Assembly: GCA_905182985.1 (NCBI GenBank) | Contig: CAJJDN010000047.1 | Span: 65,670-129,669, forward strand | Direction: 5' to 3' | DNA length: 64,000 bases | Source of the DNA: Paramecium sonneborni | Lineage: Eukaryota; Ciliophora; Oligohymenophorea; Peniculida; Parameciidae | Part shown: positions 36,641 through 47,840 of the stretch, piece by piece | Layout: the number at the start of each line of letters is the position of its first letter | Numbering within the stretch: position 1 is the first letter of the stretch | The notes under the pieces: model-generated | What the model saw: only the letters and a program-made list of their open reading frames with translations | What the model was told of the DNA's origin: nothing | The model's database searches: none | Made by a program: the position numbers and the translations under genes

Positions 36641-37395
36641 ATGATGAATTCCTCAGCTGATAAAACACCATTATTTAAATTTATCATAATTGGAGAAAGC
36701 GGTATTAATTAATTGAATTATTGAGGTGTCGGGAAATCATGTTTGCTGTTAAGATATACAAAAGATGAATTTACCTCAGAATACAATGTTACAATCGGTG
36801 TGGAATTTTCTTCAAAAACAGTGGAGATTGATTTAAATACAAAAATAAAGTTATAAATATGGGACACAGCTGGATAAGAATCTTTCAGATCAATTGTAAG
36901 ATCGTTTTATAGAAATGTTACTGCAGTATTTTTAGTCTATAATATTACAAAGTATAATTTAATTATTATGAAATAGACGAGATACTTTAGAGAAATTAGA
37001 TGGATGGTTAAAAGAGGCAAAGGAAAATGCATCTCCAAATATTGTGACTGTTTTAGTTGGTGCTTAAAATGATTTAGAGGAACAGTACAATTCTATATCA
37101 TTTTTAGACGTCAAGTCTCATATGATGAAGGAAAATCGTTTATTGATGAAAAGGGCATAAATTTATTCTTTGAGACAAGTGCCAAAAACAATCAAAATGT
37201 TGATCTGGTATTGAGTGAATTCTATTATATGCATTCACCGAAGCAGCCAAATTAGTTTTCCTAAACTATATCAATGAAACTATACGTAAAAACGATAACA
37301 AAGTCTCTATTGCATTATCCGAATCCTAAGATACTCAATAGCAATAGTTGTAACCACAAAAGAAAAAGAAAAAGGATGACTCAGGGTGTTGTTGA
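36641..37395 (+). CDS. Rab-family small GTPase with degenerate G4 motif
   Basis: 219 residues with introns at 36702-36725, 36952-36976, 37085-37107 and 37208-37230. G1 is GESGVGKSC, the switch threonine is in NVTIGVEF, G3 is WDTAGQESFRSI and G5 is ETSAKN. The G4 motif, normally NKxD, reads GAQND here. The C-terminus is basic with a final GCC for double geranylgeranylation. The switch region is nearest to Rab2/4/14. The fourth intron ends AT, not AG, though the flanking frame demands removal. An alternative start is the second ATG, one codon later. It shares a 25-bp gap with ASCC2. Confidence 0.85.
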
Positions 37396-38594
37396 AAAAT
37401 TGTTAAACCAACAATACATATTAATATATATATTTAAATTCACATTGCATGCATACTAATTTCCACAACTTAATTTATTTTAGGCTTGTAGAAAATAGTT
37501 CTAACAAAATTCTAATCTCCCTTGATCCCTTTAAGATTAGTTTTTTTTATTCTTAAATTTGTTCCCCTATTTACTTACAAGTATTCTTCTTATATTTAAA
37601 TAATTAAGGATCAATTCTTTACATTCAAATTAACCCAATAAAAATATCTAATAAAATTGAACTAAAAGATTGTTGTTATTAAATCTATTGCTAAAATACA
37701 ACCTTATATTATATTATTTTCACTCTTTGATAACTTGATTGATTATGATCCAAAGTGTTGTCTTCTAAGGAATATATTATTTATATATCATTACAGTTAC
37801 AAATTGAGTAGCTGTCGAAAAGAGATTCTCATTTTATCTCATCTTCTTTTAAACTAATATTTTTTTCATTCATGTACAAAACAAATGAACTCAAAATAAC
37901 AAATGTCTAAATTGTAAATATTATAATATGATATGAGATTTACCAAAAAAATTATCAAAAAATGATTTCTATTTAAATTTTAATTTGATACAGGGCAACA
38001 AAAATTTAAAAACAATTCTGTATAAGAAGAACATCTTCGTTAAAAATCTATATACAGATTATCATTTTATTCATATTTAATGAAAAGAGGTGTAAATATA
38101 ACCATCATAATAACAATTGTTGATTCTTTAAAAAATTTTATTCTTTTGATAACAATCAGATGTGCTGTATGAAAGTAACACACTTATGTAATCAACAATT
38201 AATGCTTTCACTTAAAACATAATTATTTATATCAATATTAAAATTAAATTAAATGAATAGTATATTAGAATTAATTAAAGTATTTTCAAAATATCAAATT
38301 AATTCTAAAATTGTTTAAGCTTATTATATGTAAATCAAGACATCAAAAAATGAAAAGCAAATTCGAAAACTTTTATTAAAAGCTCTGCTAATTATATCGT
38401 TTGCATTTTTTATTAAATATAATAAAATCAATATGGCAATTTTATAAATCTTTATAGAAAGCAAAATAATTTATATAATACTATTAAAAAATGCTTATTT
38501 ATAAAATACTTACTAGTTTCTTCTATTGAATCTAATTAGATTTTGAATAGATTTTAAATAATATATTTCTTATTTGTATTTTGAGGAAATCATT
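37396..38594. other. 1.2-kb intergenic region
   Basis: The longest gap in the window without a gene. No reading frame with coding character was found. An 11-bp inverted repeat (AATTGTTGATT at 38115-38125, complement at 38190-38200) encloses 64 nt and could fold. It could hold non-coding RNA genes, but none is recognised. Confidence 0.4.
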
Positions 38595-40484
38595 ATGAAA
38601 TTTGCATCAATGTATTATCATAGTTAAGTATGATAGTGATAATTATAAGGTTGAATATATTAATAATAATAAATAAGTATAAATATTAAAATTCAAGTAT
38701 GATTGATTTAATGTCTCTACAACAATTAGCCTAATTACAAAGGGATTTCAGAAAAAGAAAAATACTTATCAACTTAGAATGTATAAAAGAGTATTGATAA
38801 ATCTAGAAACCAAATATAAAGTAATAGAAGAAGCAGTTCAGCTGTTAGAATGGAAAGTTACACCTTCAGAGATTGAATGTCATATATTTTGGAAAGATAC
38901 TTATGTAACTGATGAAGAATATCGTCGTTTATTGCCATACTAAAGAATTAATCATTTTCCTGGATCTTATATGTTAGGGAAAAAGAATGAACTCTGTCGT
39001 AATTTGAATAGGATGAGGAAAATGTTTCCTGATGATTATGATTTCTTTCCAAGAACATGGCAATTACCATATTAAAGTGAAGAGGTAAGATAGAAATAGG
39101 GAACAACAATATTTATAGTTAAACCAGAAGCAAATTGTTAAGGCAGGGGAATATTTTTAACGAAAAAATTGGATCCCTTTCTAGACAAACATTATGTTGT
39201 ATAAGAATATTTGAGTAATCCATTCTTAATAGATGGATTGAAATTTGATTTAAGGTATAAAATTATTAAATTATCAGAATCTATGTACTCTTAAAATCTA
39301 TTTATCCATTAAAGATTTTTATGTATTAAGAAGGACTTGCGAGATTTTCAACTAAAAAATATGTAAAGCCTTAAAAGAAAAATTTAGGCAGTGTTACAAT
39401 GCATTTGACAAATTATGCCATTAATAAAAGAAGTAAGGATTTTATATTCAATAACGATACAAATAAAGATGATGTTGGACATAAACGATCATTATCATCT
39501 GTTTTAAAAGTATTAGTATCATATATTAAATAAGTATTTATAAGATTAAGGTTATGATGTAAAATAATTACTTAATTAAATCAAATAAGTTATTGTTAAA
39601 ACTATTTAAAGTGTTTAAGGAGAATTGTCTCATTTATATAGATCCTAATAACATAATAATGATGGTATTGAATAATGTTTTGAACTATTTGGATTTGATA
39701 TACTCTTAGATTCTTCCCTTAAACCTTGGTTATTAGAAGTCAATCATACTCCTTCATTTTCAACAGATACTCCTTTAGATAAAAGTATCAAAAAGAATTT
39801 GATCCTTGATACTTTGATACTACTAGATGTTAAAAATAAACCAAAAAAAAAATATTTAGATTAAAAAAGAGCTCCAATATATTAAAGACCTATCAAAATG
39901 AGTTTAGAAGAAAAAGAAAAAAATTATACTAAAATCAGTCTTTTAGAAGATAAACATTTAAATGGTTATATCAAAATATATCCTGATGAAGTACATTTAT
40001 ATCTATTAACAGGAAGAATAAAGATTATTATGAATAATTTATGCCTCCTAAACCTAAAGAAAGAGAGAGTATGATTAATTAATAATTTGAATAAGTTAAG
40101 AATTTAGAAAAAACATTAAAAGTCTAGGTTGATATGAAGCCTACTTAATTAAAACCAATTAAAAGATTGTCTACAAATTAATCATTCAGTGATTTGGATG
40201 GTTAATCTTTATAATAATTGACTGGAAGAAATATTGTCATCCCTTAAACTAGAACTACTTCATAATAGCGTCCTTTTAGTAGCATAACAGCTATAAATAG
40301 ACCTAATAGTGCCATTAGAAAGACTGTCTTTGCTAATCAACACTAAAATTTAAATACATCTTAAAATCAAAAAAGATTAGTTTATCCTCCACTTGCAGAG
40401 TTCCCCCCTAAACCTGTTTACAAAATGATTCCTATTAAAACCTTTAGTTTTCAGAAAATTGAAAATAATCAAAAAAATGAATGA
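38595..40484 (+). CDS. Tubulin tyrosine ligase-like protein (TTLL polyglutamylase type)
   Basis: 586 residues with introns at 38628-38649, 38697-38729, 39255-39277, 39510-39534 and 39991-40016. The TTL core is clear: [20 protein letters not shown], then [34 protein letters not shown] (ATP-grasp loop), [28 protein letters not shown], and [20 protein letters not shown]. The C-terminal 170 residues are Q-, S- and P-rich. It adds glutamate side chains to tubulin tails in cilia and basal bodies; the choice among TTLL4/6/13 types is uncertain. The fifth intron uses the second of two possible AG acceptors. Confidence 0.9.
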
Positions 40485-40487
40485 ATT

Positions 40488-40545
40488 TCATTCTTTTACT
40501 AATATATTTATATGTCTCATTCTTTTACTAATATATTTATATGTC
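40488..40545. repeat. Two tandem 29-bp direct repeats
   Basis: The unit at 40488-40516 (starts TCATTCTTTTACTAATATAT) is repeated exactly at 40517-40545, directly after the TTLL stop codon. Probably a local duplication in the 3' flank. Confidence 0.85.
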
Positions 40546-41119
40546 AATTAAAAAATTTTAATAAATCTGCTTAATGATTTAAAATTTATGTTATATTATA
40601 ATTACGATGTATATCATGCATATTCTGCAAGGAATTATTCTTATTTTTGGGATCATTTATTTTCTACTTACAAATGGTTGTTTTCTAAATAGGACTTAAG
40701 CTATAGTTTGATCATGATTAGCATATTGATTTAATTCAACATATTAATTTTTATTAGATTTGAATCATCTAAATTAATTGAATTATTTTATATTTTTATA
40801 AATTTATTTCATAATATTATTTTTGTAATTATTCTGTTAAGTCAGTTAGTTATTCAGCGTTAATGATTTTATTTATATTCATTTACCTCTTTTTCAAAAT
40901 GATTCTTTTAAAAACAATTTCTTCCAACCTTTTACTTAATAACTAAAGTTTAATTTTAGCTCTAAGATGAGCATCAGCCCATTTAATATATTTATTCAAA
41001 AAAATATTCTATTTAGATGTAAATGGTTAAAATATAATTATTTAGTGAATTAATTAGAAAATGATATAAATTATATATAAATTAGAATATTAAAAATATA
41101 TATAATATTATTTGTTATA
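40546..41119. other. Intergenic, AT-rich
   Basis: No gene recognised between the TTLL and ANKRD13-like genes. Confidence 0.4.
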
Positions 41120-43427
41120 ATGATGATGAATTGCTATATGGCAAGAACAAAATAGAATCCAAAAATAGAGAGATAAGTAAATCATTAACATGCTCCTCCA
41201 GATTCTTTTTAAGGATCCCTTAGTGGTTGAATACAATTTATTATAATTAGATTCCAGTATTTGTAATGTTGATGATACATGCAGAGAATAACAAGCTATA
41301 GAGATTAAAGAAGTAACTTTATAGAATTTCCATTCAAATAATATAGAAATTATTTTACCAAGAAAGAAAGAGAAAATATTTAGTTCAAAAATAAAAACAT
41401 GCTTTGTTGATTAATAATCTGAAGAAAACTTTGCTTTAAGTAAGTTGTCACATGGAATTTCAGAACATAAAATATAAAACCCATTTCAAAGTACATAATA
41501 ACCAATTAGAAAACTAAGTGAAATATAAAGTGTCACTGATAAGGAATCAAATTCTAGATAAAGTAGTTAAAGAGATTACAATTCATAAAAAGAATCAAAA
41601 TAAAATATAAATACAATCAAATAAGTTTCTGTAGCCAGTAAAATAGATAGATCTAAAGTTGCTGCCAGCTATAGTTAATTAGCTTCAAAATTATACTGTT
41701 CAGATTAATCTCCTTAAATTATACATAATCCATAAAAATTATAATAACAAGCTTTAACTGTTCATTCATCATTAAATAAACTAAATATTGCTCAAACTAA
41801 TTTATTATGTTCTCCTCTAAATAATAATGTCTCACCTAAGTCTTCTAATTAGAAATATCATTTATCTGAATCAAGTGAATGCTTTTAAGATATACTTAAA
41901 GATAAAAAACAACCATATTAATCAACTTAATAATCATAAACTTAATAAGATTAATCACATCAATACATTGAAAAAATATTATCAGAAAATGAGATTTTAT
42001 TTAAACAATTTAATCATGGCAAATAATAAATGCTTACTGAAGGAATTAAAAGTGAGGCAAATATTATCAGATAACCTATAATAGCATTTAAGAAACATAA
42101 TACAATAATCAATTTTAAACATATTGTTCAGAGCATGCTAAACAATGATATAACTAAATTCTAATCATTAATGAAAGGTATTTTTATTATTATATATGAT
42201 AGAAAGTAAATTTTAGTATTTAAATTAACATGATATTTTAGGAAATACAATTTTAATAACGACTATTAAATTGTATGGGTTTCATAAAAAATATGATGAA
42301 TTATTAAAAGAAGTATTAAAAATGAATCCAGATCCATTTATTAAAAATAAATTAACAGGATGGTCAGCAATGGATGAATCTCTCTCTTAAAGATCAATTT
42401 ATGCAACAGCTTTATTATTTTAATAATGTTATAGAATTAAAAGAAATGAGTTTTTAAATTAATTTAATTAATTGTCAAATATACTTTAATAAGTACCAAA
42501 TTTTTAATTAGATATGAATTGGAATTTTGACAGCCCTTTACCTTTTATTAAATTATTAGCTCCTAATGATACTATCAAATTATACAAATATGAATAACAA
42601 TTAAGATTAGATAGCACTTTAGTGGGTTTTTCTAAACTTTAATGTAAAAGGAGAAATACATCTCTATTATTTAAATAAAATAAATTATTTTAAATTAATA
42701 GAACTAATCAATTTTATACTGATCCTTTAGAGGAATTAGATACTGAAGAGAAAAAACTAATTATTTATGATATTTTACATAGTGAGCCAGTAAGTGGAGC
42801 TTTAGATATAACTAGTTGTACAATTAAATAATGTATGGATTGGAGAGGTAGAAAGATAATTGAATAAGTAGGATAATATTCTTGTGAAAAGTATTCATTT
42901 TTATTAGATAGAGATTTGATATTAAAATTACATATAAGAGTTCTTATTTAAAGAAAAGCAATGATACATAAATTAAATTTGCAGTTGAAAGAGAACTTTA
43001 TGAAGAATGGATATTGAATGATGTTCTACCTAACACAGATTTATTATTAAATTAGAAACCTAAAGAATAAAATGAAACTAGAACCATATCTCTATGGATT
43101 TGTAAAAATCATTCACTTAAATTCAAAGATTTTGCTAATATAGTCTCTCTATTAGCAAAAGGTAATCTTTTAATGGAAAAATTAAATGGATTATTTCAAA
43201 GACCAGAAATGCAAGAGATTATTGAATTAAATGGCTTTCCAATTAAAGTACAAATACCTTTTTAATTTTCAATACATGCTACAATATAATGTTGTAATTT
43301 TGTATCTCTAAATAATGCTGATGAATTATTTACTATACCAAATATTAAATAAATTCCAAGAAAAGAAGCCTAAAAAATACTTTAGACTAAAAAAAAAAGA
43401 TTGTTATTAGCAAATCTATATCTGTGA
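41120..43427 (+). CDS. ANKRD13-like protein (ankyrin repeats plus GPCR-chaperone domain), one frameshift
   Basis: About 752 residues if introns at 41177-41201 and 42178-42202 are removed and one base is restored near 42924-42927. The N-terminal 330 residues are S-, Q- and N-rich with no domain. An ankyrin repeat follows (DILGNTILITTIKLYGF, then LTGWSAMDESLSQ). The GPCR-chaperone domain matches ANKRD13: NWNFDSPLPFIKLL, LRLDSTLVGFSKLQCKRR, then FKDFANIVSLLAKGNLLMEK and LNGFPIKVQIPF. In animals ANKRD13 proteins bind ubiquitinated cargo at endosomes. The break sits between YSFLLDRDLILK and KSNDTQIKFAVEREL. Confidence 0.75.
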
Positions 43428-43538
43428 TTATAATTTAATTCATTTATCAAGAATTAATGAAATTATCCAATTTGATTATGATTTTCAAATTCTTAGTTTT
43501 ATTTCAATTATTATAATTACTAATTTAATATTTAACGT

Positions 43539-44607
43539 ATGCATAAAACATATCAATTTGACTCAAATTAAAAACCAAAAATTAAAGACTTATGTTAGGA
43601 AGATAAAAAGAAAATAGGAAAATTAATAAAAAAATTAGCACAAGAGAGAGAAGAAAAAGAAATGCTGTTAAAAAAATTAGCAGAAATGCAATAATCAGAA
43701 TAAAAATAATAAAGATTATAAACTGAAATTGAAAAAATAGATGAAGAAATTTCTCAATTATAAGATTAAGAAAAAAAATCAAACTATTAACCTCCTTAAT
43801 TATAAACTCTAAGCAAATAAAAGTTTTTATAAAAATTTGAAAATGAAGATGAAAACTTATAAAATTTACATTAAAGTCCAAATTTTAAGGTGCTAAACCA
43901 AATAAATGAAGATTAAAGTTCCTCCTTTATTATACCTATTACTTAAAGAGACTCTCCTATCAAAGTTGATCAACAAATTCAAACTTCTATTATGCAATAA
44001 CAAATTTAACAATAAACATAAGTATAATAAAAAAAGTCATCAAAAAAGAAGAAGGAGATATTGATGAAAAAGATTTAAGAATTTGAAAAAATAGTGAATA
44101 GATTGAATTTTTCAAATGAATAGGTATTTAATGTCACTTATTTAGAGTATTGAATTAACTACTAATAGAAAATCTGAAGATCAAAATTCTCAATTAAATA
44201 ATACTAGTTATCTTCAAAATGTTTTTTAGAAACTTTTAAATATTGAATAATAATCACTCTAAACTTAATAGACTGTAAGATCAGAATAATAGAGTGAAAT
44301 ATAATAGACATAATTTTAATAATAGTATAATGAAGATGATCTTATTATTTAGTTATTAAATTCAGATGCTTCATCTTATAAACCTTAAAATTAAAATACT
44401 TAAACCAATGTTTCAAATATATCTAGATAATAAACAAAACAAAGACAAAGTAAAAATAATTCTACGATAATACATAATGAAAACAAACAGAATAAGTAAA
44501 AAATAACATTCGATTAAATTCCATCACCCATTGTATAAGATGCATATTGCAAGAATGTGATATAAAAATATAACTCATTATTGTAAGAATTAAATAGATA
44601 ATAATGA
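43539..44607 (+). CDS. Coiled-coil, Q-rich protein
   Basis: 348 residues after a 22-nt intron at 44124-44145. Starts MHKTYQFDSNQKPKIKDL. A first coiled coil (KKLAQEREEKEMLLKKLAEM) is followed by a low-complexity Q/S region, a basic helix (SSKKKKEILMKKIQEFEKI) and a long Q- and N-rich tail. No family recognised. Confidence 0.6.
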
Positions 44608-44834
44608 ATTATGTTGAACAGAATATTTATTCACTAAATTAAATAAATTTAAATATAAAAAAATCTATATGATTAAAGGAAAAAAAAATAGTCTATTTAG
44701 TTATTTTGTTTGTAAAGAATTATTCTATTTTGTATTATATATGTGATTTGAAAGATCTAATTTATAAAAATATAATTTTTTATTTTATAGTTTATCTGTA
44801 TATTTATTTATAAAAAACTATGAAATATAGAATA

Positions 44835-44993
44835 ATGGCAAGTGGAGTGAGAGTAGTGAAATCTTCATAAAATAGATTGAGATATATCTAAAATTATGAT
44901 ATCATTTATTTATAATATTGTTTTGTATAAAAATACCCTTAATTTCAAAAGTAAGAATGTCATTAGATTTCTACTTAATATGGCTAATAGTGA
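44835..44993 (+). CDS. Short hypothetical frame
   Basis: 52 codons, beginning MASGVRVVKSSQNRLRYI and ending STQYGQQ before TGA. It may be a small gene or chance; the region up to the L19 gene holds nothing else. Confidence 0.3.
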
Positions 44994-45223
44994 CAGAACT
45001 TTCATAATGGTCTTAAGAAGAATTTAAGATGGACTATAATATCATTAATGATGATACATCATAGTGATTATTTTATATGGTTTCCCATGAAATATTATTG
45101 TCAACGATATCAATTTTCTTACTAGCTCGATAATATAAAAAGGATTATAATACCTTAATTAGATGTACTGCATCCCATATTAATTATATATAAAAATTTA
45201 AATATTTAGATATTAATTTTTTA

Positions 45224-45828
45224 ATGGTTAATCTCCGTCTCTAGAAAAGATTAGCAGCAACATAATTAAAGGTTGGCGTGAATAGAGTTTGGTTAGATCC
45301 AAATGAAGCTAGTGAAATCAGTCTTGCAAATTCAAGAATGTCAATTAGAAAATTGATTAAGGATGGTTTGATAATGAGAAGATTGAGAACAATTCATTCA
45401 AGAGCAAGAGCACGAAGATTCTTAGAAGCTAAGAGAAGAGGTATAAAATTAATAGTGATTAATTTAAATAGGCAGACATACAGGTACTGGTAAGAGAAGA
45501 GGAACAAGAGAGGCTAGAATGCCAACAAAAGTACTTTGGATTCGTAGATAAAGAGTATTAAGAAGATTATTAAGAAAATACAGAGCTGCTAAAAAAATTG
45601 ATAGATAATAGTAAAATAATATAATAATTATTGCATAGATATCATGAATTTTATTTAGCTTCAAAGGGTAATTAATATAAAAACAAAAAAGTACTTATTG
45701 AAGCAATTCATGAAACAAAATAAGAAAAAGTTAGAGTAGATAAGATTGAAAAAGAATAAAATGATAGAAGAGAAAAGAATAAGGCATAAAGAGTAAAGAA
45801 AACATAAAACAAGTTGGCAGCTGAATGA
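45224..45828 (+). CDS. RPL19: Cytosolic ribosomal protein L19 (eL19)
   Basis: 181 residues with introns at 45441-45471 (31 nt) and 45611-45638 (28 nt). The eL19 signature is clear: [48 protein letters not shown], then [19 protein letters not shown]. The C-terminus is a long basic helix. It is a large-subunit protein contributing to an intersubunit bridge. It sits 111 bp upstream of S14 on the same strand. Confidence 0.95.
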
Positions 45829-45939
45829 TGATTTTAAAACAAATAAATAGTACAATAATAAATATATATATATTATTCTTATTTTTTGTTTGATTTCTAT
45901 TTTTTTATATTAAAAAAAGATTTAAAATTTTTAAGGTGA

Positions 45940-46497
45940 ATGGTATGTTAAGCAATTTAATTTAGGCTGATAATAAAGAATAACCTGCTGCATAATAAAC
46001 AAAAGGAAAGAAAGGAAAAAAGAATTAAGGAGAAGATTAACCTTAATAAGTGGTAGCTACATTAGGGCCAAATGTTGCTGGAAATGAATTAGTTTTTGGA
46101 GTTGCTCATATATTGTCAACTTGGAATGATACATTCATTCATATAACAGATTTGACAGGTAGAGAAACACTTGCAAGAGTAACAGGTGGAATGAAAGTCA
46201 AATCAGACAGAGAAGAATCATCTCCATATGCAGCAATGCAAGCAGCTAAAGATGTTTATGAGAAATTGAAAACACTCAAAATAAATGCTTTACATATTAA
46301 ATTAAGAGCTAGAGGAGGTAATTCTATATTTATATATATATTTAGGTGTTGATACTAGATAACCAGGTCCAGGAGCTTAGGCTGCTCTTAGAGCACTTGC
46401 ACGTTTGGGATTAAAAATTGGTAGAATTGAAGATGTTACACCAATCCCAACAGATTCAACTAGAAGACCAGGTGGTAGAAGAGGAAGAAGATTATGA
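45940..46497 (+). CDS. RPS14: Cytosolic ribosomal protein S14 (uS11)
   Basis: 168 residues. The first intron (45943-45965, 23 nt) falls directly after the ATG, so exon 1 codes only for methionine; the second is at 46318-46345 (28 nt). The universal core is intact: [40 protein letters not shown], then RPGPGAQAALRAL-like and [20 protein letters not shown], ending GGRRGRRL. The N-terminal extension is Q- and K-rich. It binds 18S rRNA at the platform of the small subunit. Confidence 0.95.
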
Positions 46498-46540
46498 AAA
46501 GTAAAATTACATTTACATTATTCAAATACATTAATAACAA

Positions 46541-47197
46541 TCACTTTTTTAAGGCATATTTGTTATCGGGTATTAAAAATGTCTCAGTAAAATTTTATAC
46601 ATTGTTTTGTCTGCCAAATCTTACTGCTGTTCTCATTTGAAAAATTTCACTTCTTTGAAATAGATTTTCATTGAACCAACTTATTTTATTATCAATTAGT
46701 GTAAAAATTTCTTTATTATTAAAATTAAACTTTATAAATAATTGTCAACCATTAATTTATTTCTTTACATCTAATCAATCATTTCTTCCTGTCCTTCCTT
46801 GTTAGATAAATTGATTTTTAAACTGAATTCTAATATTTCTTTTTTAAATAAACTATATGAATATCTCATAATTGCTATTCATATTATAAGATAAAAAATT
46901 CATCTTTATTTTTGTTTCTCAAGATCTATTATTAATGATTAGTCATCAGTATCTAATTCATTATATAATATTTCTATTTAACAATCTTTTTGTTAATTTT
47001 AAGAAAGGAAATTATTAGCAGAGTCTATCATAATATAAGTTTGGATAAATAAAATTATCTTTTTAAGTAATTTTAAAAGCTCTTCCATATAATCTTAATT
47101 AATTTAAAGAGTAAATTGAAAATCCTTTTAGATTTTTTAAAATGCTCAAGTTAGTTTTAATATTCTGTTGTCTTGATTTTAAATTTGCATAATTCAT
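46541..47197 (-). CDS. Hypothetical minus-strand gene with unresolved exon joins
   Basis: Starting at 47197 a frame reads MNYANLKSRQQNIKTNLSI and SLNQLRLYGRAFKITQKDNF. A second frame continues SANNFLSQNQQKDCQIEI and a third reads LEFSLKINLSNKEGQEEM. After a 20-nt intron the end is FNENLFQRSEIFQMRTAVRF and FTETFLIPDNKYALKK, with TGA at 46541-46543. One join would need an intron starting GA, not GT, and another shows no splice signals. It may be a broken gene or contain sequence errors. No family recognised. Confidence 0.4.
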
Positions 47198-47840
47198 ATA
47201 ATATATAAAACTTTTTATTTTACTTAGGTTTCTCAGTTAACACAAATATGCGTTAACTTAATTATTATTTGCTCTTTATTTAATCTTAATTTTAGTTCAA
47301 ATTATAATAATTTTTTCCTTAATTATAATAAACAAAACTTCCTAAAAGATCACATCCCATACATTTGCTCAGCTTTTTGATCGTAAATAACATTATATTA
47401 CTCAAACTCTTCTTTTATATAATTTATTTAATCAATTAATTTACCTCTACAATAAAAAATTGTAGAGGTAAATTTATATAAACTTATATTAAGTTATTAA
47501 ATATTTTATCGCTCAAGATAATTATTTTTTAAAAGGACTTTATAAAAACAATCCCATTAATTACAGTTTGAGTCATTCAAAAAAGAAAGAGAGACATAAC
47601 TATTTAAAATACTCAACAATAAAGATCCCATCAAAAAATATTAGTATATGGATATAAAGTAAAGAAACAGAATTTGAAGAAAATAAATTCAAGAACAGCA
47701 AATTTAATCAAAAGATATTAAATTGAATCAAATAAATAGAGATAGATTTATTTCGACAATATTATAATAATTTTTATTAATATAGTATTTGATTATTATT
47801 AAATATTAATAATATTAAATATGAGTAATTATCTAACTTC
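47198..47840. other. Intergenic, with one strong hairpin
   Basis: No coding frame is supported. Contains the perfect inverted repeat listed separately. Confidence 0.4.
47438..47474. repeat. Perfect 16-bp inverted repeat with 5-nt loop
   Basis: AATTTACCTCTACAAT (47438-47453), AAAAA, then its exact reverse complement (47459-47474). The arms include six G:C or C:G pairs... counted as ACCTCTAC within an otherwise A/T-rich flank, which makes a stable stem. It is not near a known gene end; the role is unknown. Confidence 0.85.
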
